Assembly (NCBI GenBank): GCA_000934385.1
Contig: KN880734.1
Span: 1-26,467, forward strand
Length of the DNA stretch: 26,467 nucleotides
Direction of reading: 5' to 3'
Source of the DNA: Cylindrobasidium torrendii FP15055 ss-10
Lineage: Eukaryota > Basidiomycota > Agaricomycetes > Agaricales > Physalacriaceae
The notes below the pieces were generated by a model. That model had not been told where the DNA came from and made no database searches. It saw only the letters and a list, made by a program, of their open reading frames with translations. Below are positions 1 to 10,042 of the stretch, piece after piece. Each line of letters starts with the position of its first letter. Position 1 is the first letter of the stretch. The translations under genes were made by a program, and so were the position numbers.

Positions 1-171
1 ATGCAGACATTGCGGGGTCCACCGAGGTATGGGCGGGGCGTAAAGCGGTGCACGGCGTCCCCAAGCAAAGTATCGCGGGGCTCCAGCGTAAAGTTCGATT
101 GGGATCCATCCATCCATGCCAAGAAGTTGGATAGCTGATAGTCGAGTGATTCAAGGGCATGCTGGTAGTCG
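1..171 (-). CDS. 3' part of an unidentified gene, cut by the window edge
   Basis: On the minus strand an open frame runs from about position 171 to the left edge with no stop. It encodes a stretch beginning DYQHALESLDYQLSNF, followed by AWMDGSQSNFTLEP and RFTPRPYLGGPRNVC. Just upstream (172 to about 215 on the plus scale) lies a good intron end: a TACTAAT branch point and an ACAACAG acceptor. Position 171 is therefore probably the start of an internal exon, not of the gene. I do not recognise the family and see no transmembrane segment or catalytic motif. It is transcribed divergently from the dioxygenase gene starting at 420. The composition reads like genuine protein (ordered, mixed polar and aromatic residues). 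Whether the gene is intact cannot be judged from one exon. Confidence 0.45.
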
Positions 172-419
172 CTGTTGTGGTGCGTATAAGAACAGGATGA
201 CCATGATTAGTAGCCGAATTGATCGCATTGATTTGAGCTTCCGCGCTTGATCGAGCCCGTCGGGTCAGTCGGAACGGTCCTTGCCTTCCACCCTCGCCCC
301 TGCGTTGTAGCTTGCGTGCCCTGCGGGAAGCCATCCTGACGACGAACGACTGGGCTTAGGACGATATTTGTCTCCGGTCTCAGGGATTATCCAAGGCAGG
401 CTCCTCTACCTTCCCTTTC

Positions 420-2354
420 ATGCCCGCCAAGCGCCGTACAACCGAGCTGGATGGGCCGCCGCCAGCTAAGCGTAGGGCGGCAGCTGCCCTTGTGAGCCTG
501 GAAATTGAACTTGCCCCTCCACAGTCCTTGGTGCGTCTATGTTGTCACTTTAGGCTCCAATTAAACACATCTCCAGGCTCCGCCGTCCTCTCCTCTCACA
601 CCCCTCACGCCCCTAAGCTTAGAAGAGGTATTTATAATTGTTCCAATACTAGAAGTCTCAATTCAACTTCTTACCTAGGAGCTATCTCAATTGGAGGTCG
701 GCAGCGAGGCTGGGAAAACTAAAGCCAAGAAACCCAAGGCTGGGGCTGCAGTGCGTTCATATCAGGCTGCAAAGTCTCCACTAACACTTCGCGCAGAAAA
801 GCAAGGGACGCAATATTGGGGTAAGCCGTATCCCCTGGAAGCAGGCAAACATTAGACTGACCGGCCCTTGCAGTCTAAGGAGGCTCCCGTTCGCCCTCCC
901 GAAACTCCCCTCGACCTTCCGCCTCATCAGTCCAAAACCGCCCCAGCGCAAAGACAAAAAAAGCATGAGGGCCGAGTGGCTTATGCCGGCGCAAACTGGG
1001 CCCGATACGCTCCAACTTTTGTTTGTCCCGGAGTCCGCCTCGCCGAACTATCTTCACGCACCAAGGGACCGAAGAACCTAGCAAAGGCTAAGAAACAGTG
1101 CGCGAAAATGGCCGACTGCCCCGCAGACGCCATGTCTATGAAGCTGGTTGACGAGGATAACCAACCGCTGGGCGCCTATTTCGCCAATCGCCCTCATGTG
1201 GGAATACCTTCTACCCAGCCGCAGGTGTGTGCATTGGGAATCTTTTTGTCTGACTTCAGCTGATGCCTGATCAGGAATACAACGTCAAAGGCAGAACAAT
1301 GGAAGACTTAGACCTCCTTCGAAAGGAAGGGATTGCTGTGACATTTGACGGCATACATAGCAGGGACGTCCAAATAGCCTACGCTGCCGCCCATTCCATG
1401 TCAGCCGATTTCCCCCCTGTGATTCATGCCAGGGATATCCGCCACCAGGAGGATGGCCCTGTTATGCAGTTTTCTGGGGCTACCTCTGCCAACAAGGAAG
1501 CCGATGGCACTGGCACGCTCGAGGAAGGCAACGACGAGCTCAGCATCGAAGGGGAGCGCGTGGGGGTACACCACCTTGTTGGGGGCTGGTGTATGCAAGG
1601 CCACCCTGTGAGTTTTTATGGACTCAGCCCCGCCCCAAGCTTACCTGTTTTCAGAAGGGTCCCCTTGTCCCTTCCGCTGCCCTGGTCGGAAATAAGAGCG
1701 CCTTCAGAGCTACTGCAGTCTCCCATTACTATTCAGAGACAAGGGATATTGCTATTTATTTGGCTTCCCTCTTCAAGGCCTCTTTCCCCGCATACTATGA
1801 AAAGTACAGCAAGGCCTTCGAGGCTGGTCAGTGGACTGAGGCGGACCCTGGACCCTGGATAGGTCGCGCTGTTGTCTTTAAGCTCCAAGTGGAGTGCCAC
1901 GTCGATGGTCTGGATAATGGACCCTCTGCTATATTCTGTGCTGGAGAGGGTCGTTTTTCTGGAGGGGAATGCCTTCTGCCTGATTTGAATATAAAACTGA
2001 GGTCAGTATCTCTTGTTCTTCTTGTTGGTCCGACTATTCTGAACAGTGCGTAGCTATCGCCCTGGACATGTTTTTATCTTCATGGCCGCCCATCTCTACC
2101 ACCAAATTATGCCATGGAAGCCCCTGGGTTCACGGGACGAGCACCAGATGGCCCCAGGACGCGTGGGGCACGTTTTCTTCTTTCCTGAAAATTCTCTTGC
2201 TATCCTGGACGGCAAGCCCGAAAAGTGGAACCAGCGCACTGGAGGAGGACTCAAAGACAGCAACAGGGACCCTACATACACGAAACTTGACCTGCCGCTG
2301 GGCACACAGAATTATCTTCGTAGTCTTTCTGGGCAGCCTCTTCTCCCTGTTTGA
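420..2354 (+). CDS. TET/JBP-like 2-oxoglutarate/Fe(II) dioxygenase, intact, 8 exons
   Basis: Exons predicted by eye: 420-530, 577-627, 679-750, 797-820, 874-1224, 1275-1607, 1655-2001 and 2054-2354. The seven introns are 46-53 nt and all GT-AG. All junctions are phase 0 except the last (phase 2), giving one 529-residue frame without a stop. The N-terminus is basic (MPAKRR, PPAKRR, then KTKAKKPKAG) and resembles nuclear localisation signals. The C-terminal third carries the oxygenase signature: HVD inside ECHVDGLDNG (iron ligands), then GGECLLPDLNIKL, YRPGHVFIF and HLYHQIMPW (distal histidine), then PGRVGHVFFF with a possible 2OG-binding arginine. This is the pattern of the fungal TET/JBP oxygenases, which oxidise 5-methylpyrimidines in DNA and are expanded in agaricomycetes, often with KDZ transposons. 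The substrate here is inferred. A generic 2OG oxygenase (prolyl-hydroxylase type) is the alternative. I saw no KDZ transposase in the window. Confidence 0.68.
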
Positions 2355-3026
2355 AATATTATCACATATTCATGCCTTCTACAAACGCATCTTCTGATTT
2401 GTTACCTAGTCTTAGCCCTGGTGTGAGTGGGATCCCTTGGCCTAGTGATTGATGAACCAACCCAACCGACGCTGAACAAGGGGAGAAGGTCTGCTTTGCC
2501 GACATGATTCTGCCACACAGGATGGGGTTACCACTTGTTTTGTCTTCACAGGGTCCGCTTGTCAAGCAGGACGCCTTCCCCTACCAACTCAGTTGAACTT
2601 GCCCGCTAGCAGCCATCCAGAGACGACTGGAACCAACTGCTCTTAGAAAGGACCGCTTTGCGCTGCGCTAGACTCGAGAAAAGGTTACGGCGTCAATGAT
2701 ACCATTGCGTACTACCGAACAGAGGGCATATAGATGTGAGCAAAGTTAGCAAAGACATCAGGCTTGTAAGTACGGAGCTAGAACGCTGGTTGCAGACGTC
2801 TGACGATCGCGGTCTTTCATCTACGCCTAGGTCGTCGCCGCCGAGTAGCCCCTGCCAGCATAGCCCCGCGCGCGCAATATTTCTTGGCGTCCGTTTCCAG
2901 GGAGCTGAAGCGCATGAGGGCGAGACGGCGGTGAGGCGGAAACCTGGCGGTTCGTCAAGTGTTCGATAGTCATGCCTTATGACTGAGGCGTATTAGACCA
3001 ATGGGGGGAATTCATGGAAAAAGGAG
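2355..3026. other. Intergenic, no supported gene
   Basis: Nothing after the dioxygenase stop could be assembled into a gene. A short open frame at 2736-2969 (begins MSKVSKDIRLV, then becomes Ser/Pro-rich) has no domain, and its context does not suggest a start. It may be a decayed piece of something. No inverted repeats or tandem repeats were seen. Confidence 0.4.
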
Positions 3027-4190
3027 ATGTACCGCGCTTCACAGATATACTAGTTGAAACGCAGCGTCCGCCAATAACGGCAAGAGGAGCGCAGCATGCG
3101 TGGCCAATGAATTAATGATAGTCCCCAAAGAGACAATGCAGACATTCTGAAGTGGGCATGGGAGCAAGAAAACATGAGAGCAAGAAAACCGAATGAAAAC
3201 GGAGATGCGCATGCGCGGCGCCCAATGCAGTTGTCGTGATCTGGCTGCGGTCACCCCACTCGCCGAGGAAAGTGAGAAGGAATTGCCTGTCGTACAGTTG
3301 GGAGAGGAGAGAGATGTTTGAAAGGATGCGACTGGCGAAACTCGACACGTCCATGGCAAACACGCTCAACGCGCCGATGGGAGTAGAAATCATGCTGCGA
3401 TATGCATAGTACTAGACGGGGAGACTCAGAGTCAAAGACGGAGCGTTCGGGGAGGGATTGCTCAGATACAACGCAGCGAAGACGACGGATGGATGGTTGG
3501 GATAGGAAATAAACAAAAGGCGAAGAAGAGACACGAGGCAGAAACGAGGATTCCACGCGAAGACCCAGAGAACTTGAAACGGGTTCATGGGCAGCGCAAT
3601 CGAGCAGATGCAAAAAACCAACGTGACCGGTGTACGATTGCCATAGAATAGGCAGATACTTAGTCAGTAGCTACTTCGTAGAGGCCTCTTGCATACGCTA
3701 CGCGTAATAGGAAATTGGAAAAAGGAAGGTGAGAAGGAATGCCTGGACGGGCCGAGGAAGATGCAGAAGTTGCGCGCGCCATCCTTGAGTGAGCTGCGCT
3801 GATTGACGCGTGGTGCAGCGGCCTCCATCCAGTGGTCGAGTTCGAAGGCCTCTCCACCCTCGCCGTGCGTAGCATCATCGCCCTCAATTTCGTCTTCTGC
3901 CTCCCGCATCTCTTCTTGAAACTTCTCGTTTCCTGCGGCCATCGCACGGCCCTCCATAATCATCTTGCAGCCGAAGACGAGGAATAGTACGCCCGCCAGC
4001 TTGTGTCAATTTGAGGGCTGGAAGTACATGCATCACGCCAGCGGAGAGAATGGACATGACCACGAAAGATCCAAAAGCGTCAACACACACGGTCACCCGA
4101 GCGCATCACATCGCCAAGATGGCCGCAATGAGAAAGGTTTTGTCGCCATTTTCGCTGGCAATTATCATAGCGCCAGAGCGTGTAGTACTG
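3027..4190 (-). pseudogene. GDT1: GDT1/TMEM165-family Golgi cation transporter, decayed
   Basis: The family (UPF0016) exchanges Mn2+/Ca2+ for protons in Golgi membranes and has two E-x-G-D-[KR]-[ST] motifs. On the minus strand the first survives as ASENGDKTFLIAAILAM near 4110-4168, ending in an in-frame TGA (4106-4108) where the family continues with Arg-His. It is followed by VVMSILSAGVMHVLPAL. A frameshift leads to GCKMIMEGRAM and EEMREAEDEIEGDDA, the typical cytosolic linker (3664-3963). The second motif is FLLTFLGEWGDRSQIT near 3245-3290. NVCIVSLGTII follows after a recognisable intron, and a further frameshift exposes AVIGGRCVSTSISVK at about 3030-3085. The order matches the whole family from motif 1 to the penultimate helix; the last helix is not recognisable. 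With a stop, at least three frame changes and an internal insertion, it cannot make transporter. A working copy is expected elsewhere. Confidence 0.82.
3266..3745 (-). repeat. 24-bp direct repeat bounding an insertion in the GDT1 relic
   Basis: The coding segment for QAF/QFLLTFL occurs twice on the minus strand, at 3723-3745 and 3266-3289. They match at 22 of 24 positions with one single-base gap. In GDT1 relatives the segment after FCIFLGP should continue directly into the second ExGD motif. Here the first copy is followed by about 430 bp with no family similarity, and the second copy then carries on correctly. It looks like an insertion or aberrant duplication with the junction sequence repeated at both ends. 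I see no terminal inverted repeats in the insert. Confidence 0.5.
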
Positions 4191-4448
4191 AGTCTTCCGA
4201 TTGTGTTGACATGGCCGATAGAAGGATTATAAAGACAAGGAAGGGAGATGCGCACTGCGCTGCAACCGCGCTATGGTGACGGCAAGAAACAACAGGAGTC
4301 AATGATCGCATAGGACAAGACCAACCCACTTAAGCTCATCGACATATCCTACGATATACAATGTAGCAATAACAATATTTTGCACTTAGTGATATCAAGG
4401 CGCTTCGTTATAAATTACTCTAGAGGGAGGAATATACTGGATTTTGAG

Positions 4449-4807
4449 TACAGAGGGGGGCCCCCGAAGCGAAACAGACCGGGAAGCGAAAAGTTCGAGT
4501 TTGGGTATCGCTATCGGTCAGTCCGTACAAGATACTATAGATGCTATTGAGTGTAATCAGACCAGTTCACAACGTTTTTGGATGTTTCTGAGTGCTTGGT
4601 GCTTGCCGTCTCTGAACCAGCCGTTTTCGGTTTATCCTGATTTTTTCCGGACACGGTACATGTCTGAAAGTGGTTCTTGCTACTCGATGGTATGGCTCAC
4701 ACGCAAATGCTCACATAAAATTTTTCCAGCCCTCCAGCCGCAATTCTGCTATCGGGCGTTTGTAGTTTCGCTTCCCGGTCTGTTTCGCTTCTGGGTACCC
4801 CCCTGTA
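4449..4807. mobile_element. MITE-like element with 26-bp perfect terminal inverted repeats
   Basis: A 359-bp non-coding block begins TACAGAGGGGGG and ends CCCCCCTGTA. Inside each end lies a perfect 26-bp inverted repeat, GAAGCGAAACAGACCGGGAA plus GCGAAA: plus orientation at 4466-4491 and its reverse complement at 4766-4791. The outer 15 or so bases (CAG, a G-run, then CCC) are also inverted but differ by a small indel. TA at both extremes fits a TA target-site duplication, as made by Tc1/mariner-type transposases. The interior (4500-4760) shows no transposase frame, so it would be non-autonomous. It sits in the space between the GDT1 and RBR relics. Confidence 0.8.
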
Positions 4808-4969
4808 TTGTATCTATCCCGACGCTACGTCTTGGGGTACAGTGCGCAACGCTGATAACAGGACGACGCTGCATTCCGAATATCACCCCACAAAGCCGAC
4901 CGAATAATGGCCTCACCGCATACATAACATAAACGGCTACCAATAAATCAGTGACAGAACCTCAAGGTA

Positions 4970-6955
4970 GCGGACAAACATATGTGTTGCGTCCCGGTGA
5001 CATGCGTGAGTGAAATGAGAAACTTGGGGAATGAACCGACGTACGGTCCTGCGGTTACACCCACTGTCTTTTGCTACAGGCGTCTTGCGTCCCATACACC
5101 CCAGTCATAAGCTCCCCGCCTTCAGGATCGATCCAACAACTCACCAGAGCAGTGCTTCCCTCCTTGCTTGTTCATCAAGCGTTGGAGTTACGACGACCCA
5201 TTGCATGGGTGAAGCGGGCCATCGACGCTAGGCTTGATAGTATGGCGGCGTGATTCGCACCGGGCGGGCGCGCTAGGGAGCGGACTGGCAAGAATTTCGG
5301 CTTCATTGGGCTCGGCGCGGTCGACGAAGACGCCTTCCTTGCATCTGGCGAGATATACGTGAGTAAACGTCTGACGGTGGAAGTGTGCATTCTCGTACTT
5401 GTGATAGTACATGAGAATGGAGGAAATAGAGAGCTGACTAGGACTCCTAGTAGATGGTGTAGTCCTTCTCCGGAATGCCGCGGTCGAACAAGACGTCCTG
5501 GATACTCTCTGCACCAAATGTGAGGCTTCAATCTTGCAACATACACAAGGATATTGCTCACCCGCTTTGGATGCGTCCCCGACGCAAGCCGGACAGAATA
5601 TCGGGTGTCGATGGTCGCGCAAAGATGATATGCTGGAACTTGACTCGCGGCAAGTTGCGCGCTTATTCCCCGAGATGTAATCAACGGGATGTGTTCCCAA
5701 ACAGATGATGCAGTCGAAAGTAGGCTGGACAGACGACTCGCGAGTTTGCGATCCGCTGCCATTTGCTCGGCATCTGCGTCGAATATTGCTGAAAGGCGAG
5801 ATTCATGCTTTTGTCGATATTTTCTTCAGCGCGCCGCTTTCCTTTGTCTTCGGAAGGACCTGGGAGACTAAGAGTTTTCGCCAACGCTTTTTGTGAGGTC
5901 GGCGACTGAAAAGACCGCGCCTGAGACGCGGTTGCCCAGGGCTGCGAGTGTACTGTTGACGAAGGCGGAGGGTGGCAAATTGCTTGTTTTTACGTTCCAA
6001 ATAGGCATTCATCTCCTCGAGGTTGCGGTTCTCCAACTGCATAGTTTCCATTTCTTCTTCTAGGCGCCGCCCTTTCGTTGCGTATCAAGGTCGACCACTT
6101 GTGCGCGAAGCTTGAGGAGCTCTAAGCTGCATTCTTGTAGAGTTGTGGTCAGAGCTGGCATAGATAGGTGACCAATTCCATGAGAGACGAATGTATGGGC
6201 GGAGAAGTTGGAGAGCAACTGGGCCTGCCATCGAAATCCCGAGCCAGCGAAAACGGTGGGATCAACGTCAAGGAGATTGTGAAGATGCCTGGCAACATGT
6301 TCGCGCTTCGGTGAGAGAAAGAGGCTTGCGCCATTCGGGTGGTCCTGGTGCGAGTGGGAGTCGAAGATGATGAAGGACTGCTCATGCGATGATTTCTGGG
6401 GGTCGTGTTATAATCGCTACGGAGCATGAACGTGCAGCTGAATAGACATTTTCAAGATCCCTTGTGCAAGACTCATGAGTGCGAACCGTCTACAGTAACA
6501 ACGTCAAGGGGGCTCGGCAGGCTCCATCAAGGGCAAGACAGAGAATTACCTGAGCAGCTCCGAGTCGTTGAATCTGTCGGGGTTTGGCGTCCCAGAGCGA
6601 GCGAGAAGGCGTGTTGGAAGATGGGTAGAGGTTTTGAGGCCACTGTTGACAAACAGAAATGATTTCCTGCCCGATCGGCTGAAGCGGGGTATGTAAGCGC
6701 CCTTGCCATCACGCACTCTCTGTCCGCCATGGACCGCAACAATGCCACCTCATCCGTTCCCTCTGCTTTTTGGCCTTCAAAGACGACGCGAGCGAAATTC
6801 AGTGAAGCAAGCCCGCAGGCCGACGCTCCTCCGGCTGCGTATTGGCTGATGCCGTCGTACTAAGCGACGGTCTTATCACCGCCATGAGCGACTCGTGCTG
6901 CGACGCCTTTGGCGGCAGAGGCCTCGTGCGAAGCATTGGAGACGCGGCGGGCCAT
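4970..6955 (-). pseudogene. RBR-type E3 ubiquitin ligase with N-terminal peptidase-like domain, decayed
   Basis: Read on the minus strand from ATG 6955-6953: MARRVSNASHEA leads to an in-frame TAG, then GISQYAAGGASACGLASLNF (about 6800-6855). A frame-shifted segment near 6180-6400 reads FIIFDSHSHQDHPNG and FRWQAQLLSNFSAHTFV. This Cys...DSH pairing is typical of an agaricomycete N-terminal domain that I suspect is papain-like. A coiled-coil linker follows (EEEMETMQLENRNLEEMNAY). Then come RBR pieces: RING1 FDCIICLGTHPVDYI with HPIFCPAC (about 5600-5720), GIPEKDYTIY ending in TAG, CKEGVFVDRAEPNEAEIL with DGPLHPCNGSS, and a RING2 relic, KTPVAKDSGCN then SPGRNTYVC, near 4975-5065. Each piece lies in a different frame from its neighbour and several zinc-binding Cys/His are replaced. 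RBR ligases pass ubiquitin through a RING2 cysteine; this copy cannot. Confidence 0.78.
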
Positions 6956-7139
6956 TGTACATAGATGGGAGAAGATTGTAAAAGGGCAGCAGCCAGACAA
7001 GGTATGCAATATAAATTCTGCTACGCGCTTGTTAATATTGTCTAGCTGTTCACTGTCATCACGATAACGCGCACGTTAAAGCCTCAAGGATGGAAAATTA
7101 GACGCTGTGTCAGCGATACGAGGGTCTGAACGCAGAAGA

Positions 7140-7744
7140 AGACAAGCGTCAAATGAGAAACCGCATCGCATATTTGGCTACATACCCTTGCAAAGGATCA
7201 CATCCAAAGTCTTCGCCTTCTCTTCACACCACCATCCTCGCGCGACGATGGCAGATACGTAATGCCTGCACCATTCGCGACACCGGAAAACGATGGACGC
7301 GAGTTGTACCGCCCTCAAAGCAACGCGTCGCGCTCATGTGTTCTTCTGGATATTGCCAAGCGTCAGCGGCTTTCAAGTACGTGATTGACCGTAATATGCT
7401 CTTAGCTAACGCGTCTTATGTTCAGATCCGTTGTCTGCTGAGCCCGCCGTCGCGCCAGAAGGACAATCTGACGCATCGGCGTCGAACCCCGCCAACCGAG
7501 ACATCGACATGAAAGACGGCACCAACGACGCGCGCGAGCCCCATGACCCACTGGACCTCTTTCCACGCATGTATATCCTAGAGCCTATCAATGAGCAAAG
7601 CAGCGGAGGAACGGGTGCGTCGCCAATTTTTACATCCTGAGCCCTACTAATGTTCCAGACAGTCGAGAAGATTATCACTGACCGGGAATCCCTTAAGCGC
7701 TTCATCGACATCCGCAGCCCGGGCGCCTACCAGGAGAAGGGTTG
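7140..7744 (+). pseudogene. Unnamed conserved basidiomycete gene, truncated and frameshifted
   Basis: Coding traces include ARRWQIRNACTIRDTG (about 7235-7285), LLDIAKRQRL (7340-7372), NRDIDMKDG, PHDPLDLFPRMYILEPINEQ (up to 7605), and KIITDRESLKRFIDIRSPGA (7668-7730). Two introns are well formed: 7377-7425 (branch GCTAACG) and 7615-7658 (branch CTACTAAT). After the second intron the frame is off by one, as if an extra G entered just before the donor (ACGG|GT for ACG|GT). The piece also stops abruptly at GAYQEKG, where related proteins as I recall them continue for well over 100 residues. I recognise the pattern as a conserved agaricomycete hypothetical protein but know no function. It abuts the eL42 relic directly. 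Confidence 0.5.
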
Positions 7745-8149
7745 GTGAGTGATACCATTTGCCTTCAATGGCGGCCGTAGCAGTTCATAATGTGTTTTCT
7801 ACAGAAGTATCGAGGAACTCGTAGCCTTCATGATGAACGCGCAGACTCCACGAAGCGAGCCAGTACAAGAAGGGCAAGGATTCTCCCTTCGCTTAGGGAA
7901 AGCGCTACGACCGTGACCGTGAGCAAAGCGGATACGGTGGACAGATCAAGCCAGTCTCGCGCAAGAAGGTGCGTTGTCCATATCGCGCAGGGGCATAGCT
8001 CATTCTTGGTTCAGGCCAAGACAATGAAGAAGGTTGTACTACGACTCGAGCGCATATAATGCAAGTACACAATGCAGCTCGTCCTCAAGCGCTGCAAGCA
8101 CTTCGAGCTTGGCGGTGAGAAGAAGACCAAGGGCGCCGCTCTTTCTTTC
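7742..8149 (+). pseudogene. RPL42: Ribosomal protein eL42 (L44e/L36a family), decayed, introns retained
   Basis: The frame from 7818 reads with stops, then ASQYKKGKDSPFA, TAG (7894-7896), GKRYDRDREQSGYGGQIKP. A 46-nt intron follows (7969-8014), then AKTMKKVVLRLERI, TAA (8057-8059), [19 protein letters not shown] and [11 protein letters not shown], ending at 8149. This is colinear with eL42, a zinc-ribbon protein of the large subunit. Five stops interrupt about 100 codons (TAG, TGA, TGA near the start, plus the two above), and an in-frame two-codon insertion follows KRYDR. The zinc-binding cysteines are mostly lost. No frame-changing indel is needed after 7818. A 60-nt intron (7745-7804) follows TTG at 7742-7744, where the family commonly has an intron right after ATG, so the start codon may have mutated to TTG (inference). 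The normal stop codon after Ser-Phe is absent. Retained introns exclude a processed retrocopy. Confidence 0.88.
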
Positions 8150-8700
8150 GTGCGTCCACCCCGGCGTATTGCTTCCTCTCTCGCTGATTGCTCCCTTCTG
8201 CTCTGATTCCACTATGACCCATCCCGCGCAATGCACGCTATGAATCCCAATTTCAAGGGACCTGCTGCATGCGCTTGTGAGGATGCTTGCGTGAGCTAAT
8301 CCATCGCGGCGGTGCGTCGGACCTGGCCGCGCTTTCCCTTTGCATTGTCTGTGTCGGCAATGACTCCCTTGAGCTTCCAATGCGCTGTGTAGTGTAACAA
8401 AAGTGACATCGCAATAGAGCTACATTGGTAAAATATCCTCGTCGTACTTGCTGCCGTCTGATGTACACTCTAATTCACGAATTTTCTCTTCGACTGGAGC
8501 GCTTGCACACCCAATCGAATATGCGTGCGTGTCTATCTAGCGAATGGGGCCATGCGCGGCTTGAAGCTTGAAGCTTGAGTCGCCTCCAGCTGAACGAACC
8601 AAGAATATTAATGAACGCCGAAACTCCCACGATGCCGATGATAATTGATGATTGCCGCTCGAGTCAACTCATCACGTGAGCCGTCACAACTCCGACTTGA
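8150..8700. other. Intergenic, no supported gene
   Basis: This is the remnant of the region downstream of eL42. No frame has protein-like composition. The only structure noticed is GCTTGAA repeated at 8560-8578, immediately followed by a Gly/Ser-unlike, stop-rich stretch. Confidence 0.4.
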
Positions 8701-8880
8701 GCTTGACTCACGGCCGCACTAAGAAATTTGGAAGCGACCAGGCGTCAATCCTCTGTTTTCTCCAGTTTTTTGGCACCTCAACTTCCCGCCGCCTACACCC
8801 TGCGCCTTTCCGCGAGCTGCCCCGCGCTGTTTCTAGCGACTGCTAATACCAACGCGCCTTCCCTGGCCAGTCTACCCACA

Positions 8881-9240
8881 ATGTCTTCCCACCGCGACAC
8901 AGGCTTGGGAATCCCCTGCAACCTGCTTGCATTACCAAGTCTTTCGTCGTCACTGCACACACTCCCGCAAGCGACAAATCTTCGAAATGTTGCGCTTCAT
9001 CGAAACACGTATGGCAAACTTGCAAGCGAAGCCAAGGCACGTCCCTTGTCTCTGTGCGGCTGCCCTCATCTGCTAACACATATCACAGCTTCAAAAAGCA
9101 CTCAAAGCCAACTCCACGAGCCAACCGCAGGCGTATCCCACACGTCCAGTACGCGATTCCACGTCTTCTTCTGCACGCGCCTGGCGTCCTGACCATCATC
9201 TCCCAACAGTCTAACTCGTTGCAATGCTGCGACTCTTCGT
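8881..9240 (+). pseudogene. Unidentified gene trace with a degraded intron
   Basis: ATG at 8881 sits in a good fungal context (CACAATGTC) but the frame soon loses sense. A different frame gives MLRFIETRMANLQAK at 8988-9032. A well-formed intron end follows, with branch CTGCTAAC and acceptor ATCACAG near 9088, and the next exon reads LQKALKANS. The matching donor reads AAG|GCACGT, so the usual GT has become GC or was always a GC donor. The helical, charged peptide suggests a short coiled coil. I do not recognise a family. The frame changes and donor favour a relic like its neighbours, but a small live gene with an unusual splice site is possible. Confidence 0.3.
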
Positions 9241-9249
9241 AAATCATGA

Positions 9250-10042
9250 CGCACAAGCCGATGCGTCGCGTATCCCACTCATAGCAGGACGACAACGCCC
9301 CTTGGACGCCACAAATCAATGTTTCTCGTATCCAGAAAAAATCAGAATGAACGTTCCATCGCTACGACACCGCACCATTTCCAACATTTTTTTTCTTGTA
9401 AATAGACTTTCCGGGACTTTGTAGCAGCAGTCCGTTGCGCTGCACTAGCTCACATCCTTGCTCTCTTGCTATCGTCACTGGCTGACCGCCGTTGCTCATA
9501 GACCATCACCGCATTCCACTTACTTACCTCCTTTCTCCATTTTGCACTCTTGTGTTCATTGGGGCTGCATATTTAATTTTATCTCACCTAGTCACTCAAC
9601 ATACCAGCCACCAGAGCCGCCTGGATATTGGCATTGCAATCACATCGATGTTTAACTTTCAGACATCCTATGTAGCCACGGAACGCGCATGGACCGCGCA
9701 TGGAACCCTGTCCTGAACACCCTCGCCCTTAGTAGTTCTCCACCCATTAGTGCACAAATCTTACGGGCCCAAAAGTGTGATCTCGTTCTGTTTCCCATTT
9801 GGCATTGAACGTATTAACATGCATCTGACACGCATGCGCCATCAGTAGCAGAATCCTTTTCCCACGGCTCCAGATCCATCATCTTACTATCATCATCTTG
9901 CGACTTTGTTGCGACCGATGTCTCGACAATGCCAGCGATGCCTAGTTCCCGATTGCATCTTCACGTCGGAGTGGAGAGGGCTAGAATTTAGTTCATTTCT
10001 AAGGACCCTTCGCTGTCGCGCAAACCGCGCAGCTTACTTTCT
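9250..10042. other. Intergenic, no supported gene
   Basis: About 790 bp of mixed, rather T/C-rich sequence. Open frames here are short and have no recognisable motif. No repeat or inverted repeat was found by eye. Confidence 0.4.

Noticed and set aside
679..820. One exon spanning 679-820 with a frameshift into 874
   Set aside because: Splitting it at 751-796 (GTGCGT donor, CACTAAC branch, GCGCAG acceptor) gives two phase-0 exons and removes the frameshift.
1263..1862. Long single open frame taken as a gene of its own
   Set aside because: It reads through the 1608-1654 intron; residues after GHP lose sense and the spliced continuation carries the oxygenase domain.
8560..8578. Triple GCTTGAA as a tandem repeat element
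   Set aside because: Too short to distinguish from chance; no further units nearby.
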